NCBI GenBank assembly: GCA_036274615.1
Contig: DASUFK010000173.1
Span: forward strand, 1-6,079
DNA: 6,079 nucleotides
From: FEN-1219 sp036274615
Lineage (GTDB): Bacteria > Pseudomonadota > Gammaproteobacteria > Steroidobacterales > Rariloculaceae
Direction: 5' to 3'
In this document: positions 1-5,659 of the stretch, piece after piece
Layout of the letters: each line of letters opens with the position of its first letter
How positions within the stretch are numbered: position 1 is the stretch's first letter
Notes under the pieces: model-generated
Seen by the model: the letters and a program-made list of their open reading frames with translations, nothing else
Databases searched by the model: none
Told to the model about the DNA's origin: nothing
Translations under genes and position numbers: made by a program

Positions 1-29
1 GACAAGCCGATTCGGAGTAGATCCGTCAT
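1..29 (-). CDS. flgK: Start of flagellar hook-filament junction protein FlgK (partial, first 9 codons)
   Basis: Only 29 bases lie in the window. The reverse strand from base 29 reads ATG followed by codons for M-T-D-L-L-R-I-G-L, and the next codon begins TC (Ser). This matches the usual FlgK N-terminus of the type M-(S/T/A)-D-L/I-L-x-I-G-x-S. FlgK is the first junction protein between hook and filament and is exported by the type III system. The place directly after flgJ, 41 nt downstream of its stop codon, is where flgK lies in enteric bacteria and many other Gamma- and Betaproteobacteria. No strong ribosome binding site is visible (GGGCG is the nearest purine-rich stretch). A candidate sigma-28 promoter lies just upstream. 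The call is by position plus nine residues, so it is good but not certain. Confidence 0.82.
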
Positions 30-70
30 GAGCGGCGCCCGGTGTTGTGATTGAGTGTCACGGCGTCAGG

Positions 71-1009
71 TCACTCTGTCGGCTCGGAGCCGGCAGTCTT
101 GAGCCCGTCGAGCGCACCGCCAAGCATGTCGCCGTGATAGATCGACAACCACTTTTCTGCATAATGCGGATCGGACGCGTAGCCCGCGGCCGTTACCGCG
201 CGCGCAAAACCTTCCGGATCGTGCGCTTGCTCCAGCGCCGCCGCGTAACGCGGCGAGCTGCCGATGAGGCGCACGTAGTCGGCGAAGCTGTCCGATGCAT
301 CGCCGTACGCGCGGAAGTCCGCGCGCTTGCGCGTCGCGACGCCGTCCTCGTGCTCCACGGTCCACTGCGCGACGCGCGCGCCGCGCCACGACGAGCCGGC
401 CTTGATGCCGAACAAGTTGTTGGACGGAGTGCCGTCCGCATGACGCGGAGCTGCTGCTCCCCATCCGGTCTCGAGCGCCGCCTGCGCGAGCAGCAACCGC
501 GGCTCGACGCCGAGCGCGTTCGCCGCCGTCGTGGCGTCGTCCAGGAAGCGCGCGACGAAGGATTCGGGAGTGCCCTCCGCCGCGGACGCGCCGGCCGACG
601 CCGCCGCGGAAGCGCTCGGCGCGGCAACCGAAGCCGCGCGCGCGCGAAAAGCACGCGCACTGAGCGGATACGCCGCGCCGTTGCCGTCCGCACCGGCGTG
701 CTCGCCGCCGGCACCGGAGTCCGGCGCAAGCTGATCCATGATCAGCTTGCCGAAGCCGAAGCCGCCGTGCTGCGCGAGCTCGAGCGCCACTTGCTGATCC
801 ATGAGCTCGAGGTACTGCTGGCTCTGCTGGCTGTCGAGGATGCCCGATCCCAAGGTCGCGTCGCGCGCGCTCTTGAGCATCATGCCGATGAACAACGCCT
901 CGAATTGCACGGCGGCCGCGGCGAGGGCCTTCGGGTCCTCGCGCGCGGCGCTCTGCTTGAGCTCCGCCAGCCCGTTGATGTCGAGTGCGCTCGGTACGGT
1001 GTTGGTCAT
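71..1009 (-). CDS. flgJ: Two-domain FlgJ: rod cap and peptidoglycan hydrolase (glucosaminidase type)
   Basis: FlgJ acts in the periplasm: the N-terminal domain is the rod scaffold/cap and the C-terminal domain cuts peptidoglycan so that the rod can pass. The 312 residues are of normal length. The rod-cap domain spans about 10-95 (QFEALFIGMMLKSARD at 35-50, LMDQQVALELAQHGGFGFG at 69-87). A linker rich in Ala, Ser and Gly covers about 96-147. The hydrolase domain runs from about 148 to 295: LLLAQAALETGWG, with E180 as the predicted catalytic glutamate, then SNNLFGIKAGSSW (196-208), VEHEDG with a second conserved Glu at 219, FRAYGD, YVRLIGSSPRY (245-255) and AGYASDPHYAEK (275-286). By plain alignment E180 and E219 match the two glutamates known to be needed in Salmonella FlgJ. 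The start is 2 nt after the flgI stop without a clear ribosome binding site, so translational coupling is likely. Confidence 0.97.
   Translation of the reverse strand: MTNTVPSALDINGLAELKQSAAREDPKALAAAAVQFEALFIGMMLKSARDATLGSGILDSQQSQQYLELMDQQVALELAQHGGFGFGKLIMDQLAPDSGAGGEHAGADGNGAAYPLSARAFRARAASVAAPSASAAASAGASAAEGTPESFVARFLDDATTAANALGVEPRLLLAQAALETGWGAAAPRHADGTPSNNLFGIKAGSSWRGARVAQWTVEHEDGVATRKRADFRAYGDASDSFADYVRLIGSSPRYAAALEQAHDPEGFARAVTAAGYASDPHYAEKWLSIYHGDMLGGALDGLKTAGSEPTE
76..102 (-). promoter_or_regulatory. Candidate sigma-28 (FliA) promoter for flgK
   Basis: On the minus strand TCAAGACT (bases 102-95) is followed by exactly 11 nt and then GCCGACAG (83-76). The sigma-28 consensus known from enterics is TAAAGTTT, 11 nt, GCCGATAA. 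That gives 5 of 8 and 6 of 8 matches with the exact spacer. A transcript would start around base 68-70 and give a leader of about 40 nt before the flgK ATG at 29. In Escherichia coli and Salmonella a sigma-28 promoter for flgKL lies at this place. The site overlaps the last codons of flgJ, which code a non-conserved tail. It was found by eye, and a chance match in GC-rich DNA cannot be excluded. Confidence 0.4.
726..750. repeat. Perfect 11-bp inverted repeat with 3-nt loop inside flgJ
   Basis: The arms are GCAAGCTGATC (726-736) and GATCAGCTTGC (740-750), separated by three bases; in the flgJ mRNA the loop is AUG (Met91). It lies in the codons for K-L-I-M-D-Q-L-A, exactly where the rod-cap domain ends and the linker begins. 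No U-run follows on either strand, so it is not an intrinsic terminator. Its role, if any, is unknown; it could form a stable mRNA hairpin at the domain boundary. Confidence 0.6.
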
Positions 1010-1011
1010 GC

Positions 1012-2130
1012 TCAGATGACGATGAGTTGCGCGCGCAGCGCGCCGGCTTCGCGCAACGCCTCGAGGATCGCCACGAGGTCGCCGGGCGCAGCGCCGACTT
1101 GATTAACGGCCTCGACGATCTCGTTGAGCGTGGTGCCCGGCTCGAACACGAACATCCGGCCGTCGCCTTGCTGCACGTCGATGTCGGACTGGTTCACGAT
1201 CGCGGTTTGCCCGCGGTTCGAGAACTCGTTCGGCTGGCTCACGAGCGCCGTCTCCGTGATCTTCACCACGAGCGAGCCGTGCGCCACGGCCGCCGGCGTC
1301 ACGCGCACGTTGGCACCGATTACGACCGTGCCGGTGCGCGAGTTCACGATCACCTTGGCCGCCGCCTGCGCGGGCTCGACCTCGAGATTCTCGAGGTGCG
1401 AGATGTAGGCGACGCGCTGCGCCTCGTCGGCCGGCGCCTGCACACGGATCGAGGTGGGATCGATGGTCGTTGCCACGCCGGCGCCGACCGACGCGTTGAT
1501 CGCGTCCGCGAGGCGCGCGGCCGTGGTGAAGTCGGGTGTGTTCAAGTTGAGGATCAGCGAGTCGGCGGTGCCGAGCGTCGACGGCACGATCTTCTCCACG
1601 GTCGCGCCGTTCGGCACGCGGCCCGTGCTCGGCACGTTCACCGTTACCTTGGAGCCGTCGTCACCTTGCACGCCGAAGCCGCCGACCACGAGGTTGCCCT
1701 GCGCGATCGCGTACACCTGGCCGTCCAAGCCGAGCAAGGGCGCCATGATCAAGCTGCCGCCGCGGAGGCTTTGCGCATTGCCGATGGAGGACACCGTGAC
1801 GTCGATCGTCTGTCCCGGCTTCGCGAACGGCGGAAGCGTGGCCTGCACGGTCACGGCGGCGACGTTGCGCAGCTGCGGGTTCACGTTGTCGGGCACGAGG
1901 ATGCCGAACCTCGACAACATGTTCTTGATCGACTGGATCGTGAACGGCGTCTGGCTCGTCTGGTCGCCGGTGCCGGCCAAGCCGACGACGAGGCCGTAAC
2001 CGGCGAGCTGGTTGGTACGCACGCCCGACACCGATGCGAGGTCCTTGATCCGCTCCGCGTGCGCGCCGGCGGGCATCAACGCGAACGCCGCGAGGAGCGC
2101 GGCGCTTCGAGCGATCTTTGTCAACGACAT
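1012..2130 (-). CDS. flgI: Flagellar P-ring protein FlgI
   Basis: FlgI assembles in the periplasm into the P ring around the distal rod, in the peptidoglycan layer. The product is 372 residues, slightly longer than enteric FlgI (about 365). A Sec signal peptide covers residues 1-25, with K5 and R8, the hydrophobic core AALLAAFALM and a cleavage site after AHA. The mature protein starts ERIKDLASVSGVRTNQL and continues with GYGLVVGLAGTGDQ (44-57), both family hallmarks. Further conserved blocks are PFAKPGQTIDVTVSSIGNAQ (101-120), SLRGGSLIMAPLLG (121-134), YAIAQGNL (140-147), VIVNSRTGTVVIG (260-272) and the C-terminal LNEIVEAVNQVGA. AGGGA (2139-2143) lies 8 nt upstream of the ATG. The protein has no cysteine, unlike enteric FlgI, whose disulphide matters for stability. 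The TGA stop is 2 nt from the flgJ start. Confidence 0.98.
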   Translation of the reverse strand: MSLTKIARSAALLAAFALMPAGAHAERIKDLASVSGVRTNQLAGYGLVVGLAGTGDQTSQTPFTIQSIKNMLSRFGILVPDNVNPQLRNVAAVTVQATLPPFAKPGQTIDVTVSSIGNAQSLRGGSLIMAPLLGLDGQVYAIAQGNLVVGGFGVQGDDGSKVTVNVPSTGRVPNGATVEKIVPSTLGTADSLILNLNTPDFTTAARLADAINASVGAGVATTIDPTSIRVQAPADEAQRVAYISHLENLEVEPAQAAAKVIVNSRTGTVVIGANVRVTPAAVAHGSLVVKITETALVSQPNEFSNRGQTAIVNQSDIDVQQGDGRMFVFEPGTTLNEIVEAVNQVGAAPGDLVAILEALREAGALRAQLIVI

Positions 2131-2149
2131 GTTGGCTTTCCCTACCCCG

Positions 2150-2824
2150 TCAGAACGGGAACCACGGCGAGTTGAAGAACCGCGCGAGCCAGCCCGGATG
2201 GTTCGCGTCGGCGAGCGCGCCCTTGCCGCTGTAGGTGATCCGCGCGTCGCCTACCTTCGTGGAAGGCACGCTGTTTTGCGGCCCGATGTCCACCGGCCGA
2301 ACGATGCCCTGGAGGCGCACGTATTCCTGGCCCTGGTTGATGGTGATCTGCTTTTCGCCGCGCACGAGCAAGTTGCCGTTCGGCAGCCGCTGCGCAACCG
2401 TGACCGTGATGCTGCCGTCGAGCCGGTTGCTCTGGCTCGAGTCGGCCTTGCCGTCGAAGGAGTTCTTGCTGTCGAACTGGTTCGTGAGCGGGTTGCCGTT
2501 GTTCGTGATCGGCTTGCCCATGAAGATCGGCGTGCCGGTGTCGATCGACGTTCCCTTGTCGGTTGACGTGCTCGACTCCTTCGACGCGTTGGTGCGCTCC
2601 ACGAGCATCACCGTGAGGATGTCGCCCACCTGGCGCGCGCGCAGGTCCATGAACAAATCGAAGCTCGCGGCGGGGTTGTAGACGGTGCCCGAAGCCACCT
2701 GGCCCAGGGCCGCTTCGGGCAGCACCGGCGCGAAAGCGTCGGCGGCCGGATCGGGTTGGCGCGGCGCGCCGGCGCACGCTTGCAGCAACGCGACGGCGGC
2801 GATGAACGATAGAAGTCTCTTCAC
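2150..2824 (-). CDS. flgH: Flagellar L-ring lipoprotein FlgH (GTG start)
   Basis: FlgH is the outer-membrane lipoprotein that forms the L ring, the bushing around the distal rod. The 224-residue product begins with a short lipoprotein signal peptide: K2 R3, a hydrophobic core LLSFIAAVALL, and the lipobox LQAC with the predicted lipidated Cys17. The mature part shows the FlgH hallmarks: FMDLRARQVGDILTVMLVER (58-77), RLPNGNLLVRGEKQITINQG (146-165), YVRLQGIVRPVDI (168-180) and the C-terminal KVGDARITYSGKG (190-202), ending WLARFFNSPWFPF. The start codon is GTG. It is chosen because AGGAG lies 7 nt upstream and because it gives a compact signal peptide of normal shape; no ATG fits. Cys17 is the only cysteine in the visible proteins of the window. 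flgI follows after 19 nt. Confidence 0.97.
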   Translation of the reverse strand: MKRLLSFIAAVALLQACAGAPRQPDPAADAFAPVLPEAALGQVASGTVYNPAASFDLFMDLRARQVGDILTVMLVERTNASKESSTSTDKGTSIDTGTPIFMGKPITNNGNPLTNQFDSKNSFDGKADSSQSNRLDGSITVTVAQRLPNGNLLVRGEKQITINQGQEYVRLQGIVRPVDIGPQNSVPSTKVGDARITYSGKGALADANHPGWLARFFNSPWFPF

Positions 2825-2837
2825 GCTTCGGCTCCTA
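2825..2837 (-). promoter_or_regulatory. flgH ribosome binding site fused with the flgG stop codon
   Basis: The minus strand reads TAGGAG, then 7 nt, then GTG. TAG ends flgG and AGGAG (2836-2832) is the Shine-Dalgarno sequence for flgH. The site decides the start: it places the GTG at 2824 at optimal distance and supports the non-ATG start of the lipoprotein gene. Confidence 0.85.
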
Positions 2838-3617
2838 GAGGCTATTCGTCAGATGCTGGAGCATCTGGTCGCTGGTCTCGATCGCGCGCGAGTTCATTTC
2901 ATACGCGCGCTGGGTCTCGATCATGCTCACGAGCTCCTCGACGACGTTCACGTTGGAAGTCTCGAGCGTGCCTTGCGTGACCGTGCCGAGGCCGTTCAAT
3001 CCCGGCGTGCCGGGCTGCGGCGGGCCGCTCGCGACGGTCTCCATGTAGAGGTTCTGCCCGCGCGGCTGCAAACCGCCGGGGTTCACGAAGTCGGTGAGCT
3101 GCACCGAGCCCACCTGGATCGGATCGGCCTGTCCCGGCAGCACCGCCGAGACCACGCCGTCGACGCCGATCGTCACCGCCTGCGCGCTCGTGGGAATGGT
3201 GATCGCCGGCTGCACGGCATAGCCGCTCGCGGTCACGAGCTGGCCCTGCGGGTCGAGCTGGAAGGTGCCGTCGCGCGTATACGCCTGCGTGCCGTCCGGC
3301 AACAAGATCTGGAAGAACCCGCGGCCTTCGACGGCTACGTCGAACGGATTGTTGGTGGTGACGAGGTTGCCCTGCGAAAACTGCTTGTCGGTGGCGACCA
3401 CGCGCACACCGGTGCCGAGGCTCAAGCCCGTGGGGGTCTGCGTCTGCTGCGACGTGAGGCCGCCCACCTGCGTCACGTTCTGATAGAGCAGGTCCTCGAA
3501 CATCGGGCGGGCGCGCTTGTAGCCCGTGGTGTTGACGTTCGCGAGATTCTGCGCGACCACGGTCATGCGCGTTTGCTGCGCCTCGAGACCCGTTTTCGCT
3601 ACCCACAGTGATTCCAT
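2835..3617 (-). CDS. flgG: Flagellar distal rod protein FlgG
   Basis: FlgG forms the distal rod that passes through the P and L rings and connects to the hook. The 260 residues equal the length of enteric FlgG. The protein starts MESLWVAKTGLEAQQTRM and has the rod motif QNLANVNTTGYK at 23-34. The FlgG-specific stretch that follows (about 45-78, YQNVTQ, then TPTGLSLGTGVRVVAT) is absent from FlgE and helps make the rod straight and stiff. The central domain includes NPFDVAVEGRGFFQI (90-104) and AYTRDGTFQLDPQGQLV (112-128). The C-terminal D0 helix has LETSNVNVVEELVSMIETQR (218-237) and ends QMLQHLTNSL. The ATG follows an AGGAG ribosome binding site at 7 nt; that site contains the flgF stop, so the pair is probably translationally coupled. 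The TAG stop sits in the same way inside the flgH ribosome binding site. There are no cysteines. Confidence 0.98.
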   Translation of the reverse strand: MESLWVAKTGLEAQQTRMTVVAQNLANVNTTGYKRARPMFEDLLYQNVTQVGGLTSQQTQTPTGLSLGTGVRVVATDKQFSQGNLVTTNNPFDVAVEGRGFFQILLPDGTQAYTRDGTFQLDPQGQLVTASGYAVQPAITIPTSAQAVTIGVDGVVSAVLPGQADPIQVGSVQLTDFVNPGGLQPRGQNLYMETVASGPPQPGTPGLNGLGTVTQGTLETSNVNVVEELVSMIETQRAYEMNSRAIETSDQMLQHLTNSL

Positions 3618-3630
3618 TGCTTAGCTCCTA
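3618..3630 (-). promoter_or_regulatory. flgG ribosome binding site fused with the flgF stop codon
   Basis: The minus strand reads TAGGAG, then 7 nt, then the flgG ATG. The TAG is the stop codon of flgF and AGGAG (3629-3625) is a strong Shine-Dalgarno sequence at good spacing. A ribosome ending flgF therefore stops on the flgG initiation site, which favours coupled translation of the two rod proteins. The same arrangement occurs at flgG/flgH. Confidence 0.85.
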
Positions 3631-4371
3631 GCTCAGGCTGGCGAGGCTCGCGGCGCGAGACTCGTTCTCGTCGGCGACGTGCATCATTCGCACGGCCACT
3701 TCGAACTGCCGCGCGTACTCGATCATGTCGACCATCGACCCGGCCATGTTGACGTTGCTGTGCTCGATGAAGCGCGGCGCAACGCGCACGTTCGCGTCGG
3801 CTACCGGCGGCTTGCCGCCGCCGGCGATGCGAACGAGACCGTCGGTGCGCTTCTCGAGCTTCGAAGCGTCGGGGTTCACGAGCTTGAGCCGCGCAATCTG
3901 TGCGAGCGTCTCCGGGCCCTGACCCTGCGGCACGATCGACACCGAGCCGTCGGCCGCGATCGTGACGCTCGTATTCGGCGGAATCGCGACCGGCCCGTTG
4001 TCGCCGAGCACGAGATTGCCGCGCTCGTCCTCGAGGAGCCCGAGCCCGTTCACGTTCAGGCTGCCCCCGCGCGTGTACGCCTCGCTGCCGTCCTTCGCCT
4101 GCACGGCCAACCAACCCGGCCCGTCGATGGCGACGTCGAGCGGGTTGCCGGTTGCCTCGAGCGTGCCTTGCGAGCGATCGAAGCCGAGGCCGCTCGCCAC
4201 GGTGTTGATTCGGCTCGGATAGCCGGCACCCGCGACGGGCGCAGCCTCGAAGCGCGCGAGATCCGCGCGAAACGCCGTCGTGTTGACGTTGGCGAGGTTG
4301 TTCGCGACGAGCGTTTGCGCTTGCATGAGCTGCTTCGCGCCCGTCATCGCCACGTACAGAAGTCGGTCCAT
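3628..4371 (-). CDS. flgF: Flagellar proximal rod protein FlgF
   Basis: FlgF is one of the proximal rod subunits that form the drive shaft in the periplasm; it is exported by the flagellar type III apparatus. The 247 residues compare with about 250 in enteric FlgF. The start MDRLLYVAMTGAKQ is diagnostic of FlgF. The N-terminal rod motif NNLANVNTTAFR is at 24-35, with Ala where FlgE and FlgG here have Gly. The central FlgE/F/G-type domain includes NPLDVAIDGPGWLAV (76-90) and AYTRGGSLNVNGLG (98-111). The C-terminal helical segment has IEHSNVNMAGSMVDMIEYAR (202-221) and ends DENESRAASLASLS. The ATG is the only sensible start; a modest GGGA-type ribosome binding site lies 7 nt upstream. The TAG stop is part of the flgG ribosome binding site. 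FlgF is a paralogue of FlgE and FlgG, but the start, the tail and the operon position separate them. There are no cysteines. Confidence 0.97.
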   Translation of the reverse strand: MDRLLYVAMTGAKQLMQAQTLVANNLANVNTTAFRADLARFEAAPVAGAGYPSRINTVASGLGFDRSQGTLEATGNPLDVAIDGPGWLAVQAKDGSEAYTRGGSLNVNGLGLLEDERGNLVLGDNGPVAIPPNTSVTIAADGSVSIVPQGQGPETLAQIARLKLVNPDASKLEKRTDGLVRIAGGGKPPVADANVRVAPRFIEHSNVNMAGSMVDMIEYARQFEVAVRMMHVADENESRAASLASLS

Positions 4372-4408
4372 GCTCGCGTCCCGTCGCCCTAATTACCGCG
4401 CTTCACGC

Positions 4409-5635
4409 TCAGCGGATGTTGATGATCGTTTGCGTGACCTGGTCGGCCGTCGAGATCATCTGCGCGTTCGCCTGGAAATTGCGCTGCGCGGTGATCATGT
4501 TGACGAGCTGCTCGGTCAAGTCGACGTTCGACGACTCGAGCGCGCCCGACTGAATCAAGCCGAAGCTGCCGGTGCCGGCCGAGCCGCGAACCGCGTCGCC
4601 GGAGCTGAAGGTCTCGCCCCACGACGTGTCGCCGAGCTGACGCAGACCCTGCGGGTTCGCGAAGTTCGACAGCGCGACCTGGCCGAGCGGCTGCGACCGG
4701 CCGTTCGTGAAGCGCGCGAAGATCACACCGCTCGTGTCCACGTCGATGCTCGAGAGCCGGCCGGACGTGAAACCGTCCTGCGACAGCGAGTTCACGCCGA
4801 ACGAGCCGCCGTACTGCGTGGAGCCGAGCAGGTCGGCGGAGAGCGTGAGGTTCGCCGCGCCGTTGCCCGGATTCACGGCCGGCAGCGCGAAGGCGCCACC
4901 CGCGGGCGCGGTGAGCACGCCGGCGTTCGAGTACGTGACGTTCCACGGCGGCGGCGGCGGACCGCCCGGCTGAACGATCTCGGCGCCGTTGTCGAGGAAA
5001 AAGTGCGCGTTCCACTGGTTCGGCGTGGCCGTCTTCACGAAGTACGCCGAGAACGTGTGCGACGCGCCGAGCGAGTCGTACACCGTCACCGCGGTGGAGT
5101 GGTTGAAGGTCGACGCGTTGTTGCGGTCGAACGTGGCCACGGGCGGCGGCGAGGCGTTGGCCGGCAGATTGATGCCGAAATCCGCGCGCGTCGTGGCTTG
5201 CGGCGCCGAGTCCGTGGTGGCGAGTTGCAGGTCCTGGAGCGTTCCGGTGTTGAACGAGCCCGTGCTCGTCACCGGGAAGATCTGCAGGCGCTGCGCCTGA
5301 TTGTTGGTGACGAAACCGTCGCGGTCCACGCCGAACGAGCCCACGCGCGAGTAGGAAACTACGCCGTTGTCGTTGAGCGTGAAGAAGCCCTCGCCGCTGA
5401 TCGCGAGGTCGAGACCGCGGTCCGTGAAGTCGACGCCGCCTTGCGAGAACTCCTGCGAGACGGCGCCCAAACGCACGCCGTTGCCGATCGCCTGCGCGCC
5501 CACGGCGAACACGTCGGAGAACTCGGCGCGCGACGCTTTGAAGCCCGTGGTGTTCGCGTTCGCGATGTTGTTGGCCGTGACGCTCAGATCGGAGGAGGCG
5601 GCGTTGAGTCCGCTCAAGGCTATGGCAAATGGCAT
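4409..5635 (-). CDS. flgE: Flagellar hook protein FlgE
   Basis: FlgE is the structural subunit of the hook, the flexible joint outside the outer membrane; it is exported by the flagellar type III system. The product has 408 residues, close to the usual length of about 400. The N-terminal rod-type segment starts MPFAIALSGLNAASSDL and carries the axial-protein motif NNIANANTTGFK (residues 22-33). A second conserved block is at 60-103 (SQEFSQGGVDFTDRGLDLAI, then GEGFF). The middle region, about 150-300, is the variable FlaE/D2 type and contains an unusual run of five prolines (226-230). The C-terminus is the helical D0 segment, LESSNVDLTEQLVNMITAQR and ending DQVTQTIINIR. The ATG is supported by the canonical MPF start and a GAGGG ribosome binding site (5643-5647) 7 nt upstream. 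flgD lies 24 nt upstream and flgF 37 nt downstream. There are no cysteines. Confidence 0.98.
   Translation of the reverse strand: MPFAIALSGLNAASSDLSVTANNIANANTTGFKASRAEFSDVFAVGAQAIGNGVRLGAVSQEFSQGGVDFTDRGLDLAISGEGFFTLNDNGVVSYSRVGSFGVDRDGFVTNNQAQRLQIFPVTSTGSFNTGTLQDLQLATTDSAPQATTRADFGINLPANASPPPVATFDRNNASTFNHSTAVTVYDSLGASHTFSAYFVKTATPNQWNAHFFLDNGAEIVQPGGPPPPPWNVTYSNAGVLTAPAGGAFALPAVNPGNGAANLTLSADLLGSTQYGGSFGVNSLSQDGFTSGRLSSIDVDTSGVIFARFTNGRSQPLGQVALSNFANPQGLRQLGDTSWGETFSSGDAVRGSAGTGSFGLIQSGALESSNVDLTEQLVNMITAQRNFQANAQMISTADQVTQTIINIR
4946..4960 (-). repeat. (CCG)5 trinucleotide tract coding five prolines in flgE
   Basis: Five identical CCG codons in a row code P226-P230 of FlgE, inside Q-P-G-G-P-P-P-P-P-W in the variable middle domain, the surface-exposed part of the hook in known structures. 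The tract is in frame, so gain or loss of units by slippage would change the proline number without breaking the gene. Confidence 0.8.
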
Positions 5636-5659
5636 GGGTGAGCCCTCGGTGTAAGGTGA

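Noticed and set aside
30..70. Search for a terminator in the flgJ-flgK gap.
   Set aside because: GGGCGCC gives only a tiny GC palindrome without a T-run. Transcription probably continues into flgK.
80..92. Dyad CGGCTC/GAGCCG around one base, near the end of flgJ; possible terminator or operator.
   Set aside because: No T-run follows on either strand, and only a 4 to 5 bp stem could form. It overlaps the candidate promoter, but nothing shows that it is a binding site.
726..739. Internal start at Met91 of flgJ giving a separate hydrolase protein.
   Set aside because: No Shine-Dalgarno sequence lies upstream and the AUG would be in a hairpin loop; no support apart from position.
47..1102. Open frame of 351 codons on the + strand opposite flgJ.
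   Set aside because: The composition is that of a shadow frame, and no ribosome binding site or family motif was seen; FlgJ on the other strand has catalytic motifs.
1379..1397. Perfect 9-bp inverted repeat with 1-nt centre inside flgI.
   Set aside because: It is made by two neighbouring Leu-Glu codon pairs (CTC GAG), which are palindromic themselves, so coding explains it; the loop is too small for a hairpin of that full length.
985..2175. Open frame of 396 codons on the + strand opposite flgI.
   Set aside because: It is an Arg/His-rich shadow without recognisable motifs, and fully opposite a conserved FlgI.
2685..3611. Open frame of 308 codons on the + strand opposite flgG and the start of flgH.
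   Set aside because: It spans a gene junction of the other strand and has only Arg/His/Ala-rich sequence; it is explained by GC-rich codon structure.
4280..5641. Open frame of 453 codons on the + strand opposite flgE.
   Set aside because: Its translation is dominated by Arg, Val, Ala and His with no domain, the typical antisense shadow of a GC-rich gene; the minus strand codes an unmistakable FlgE.
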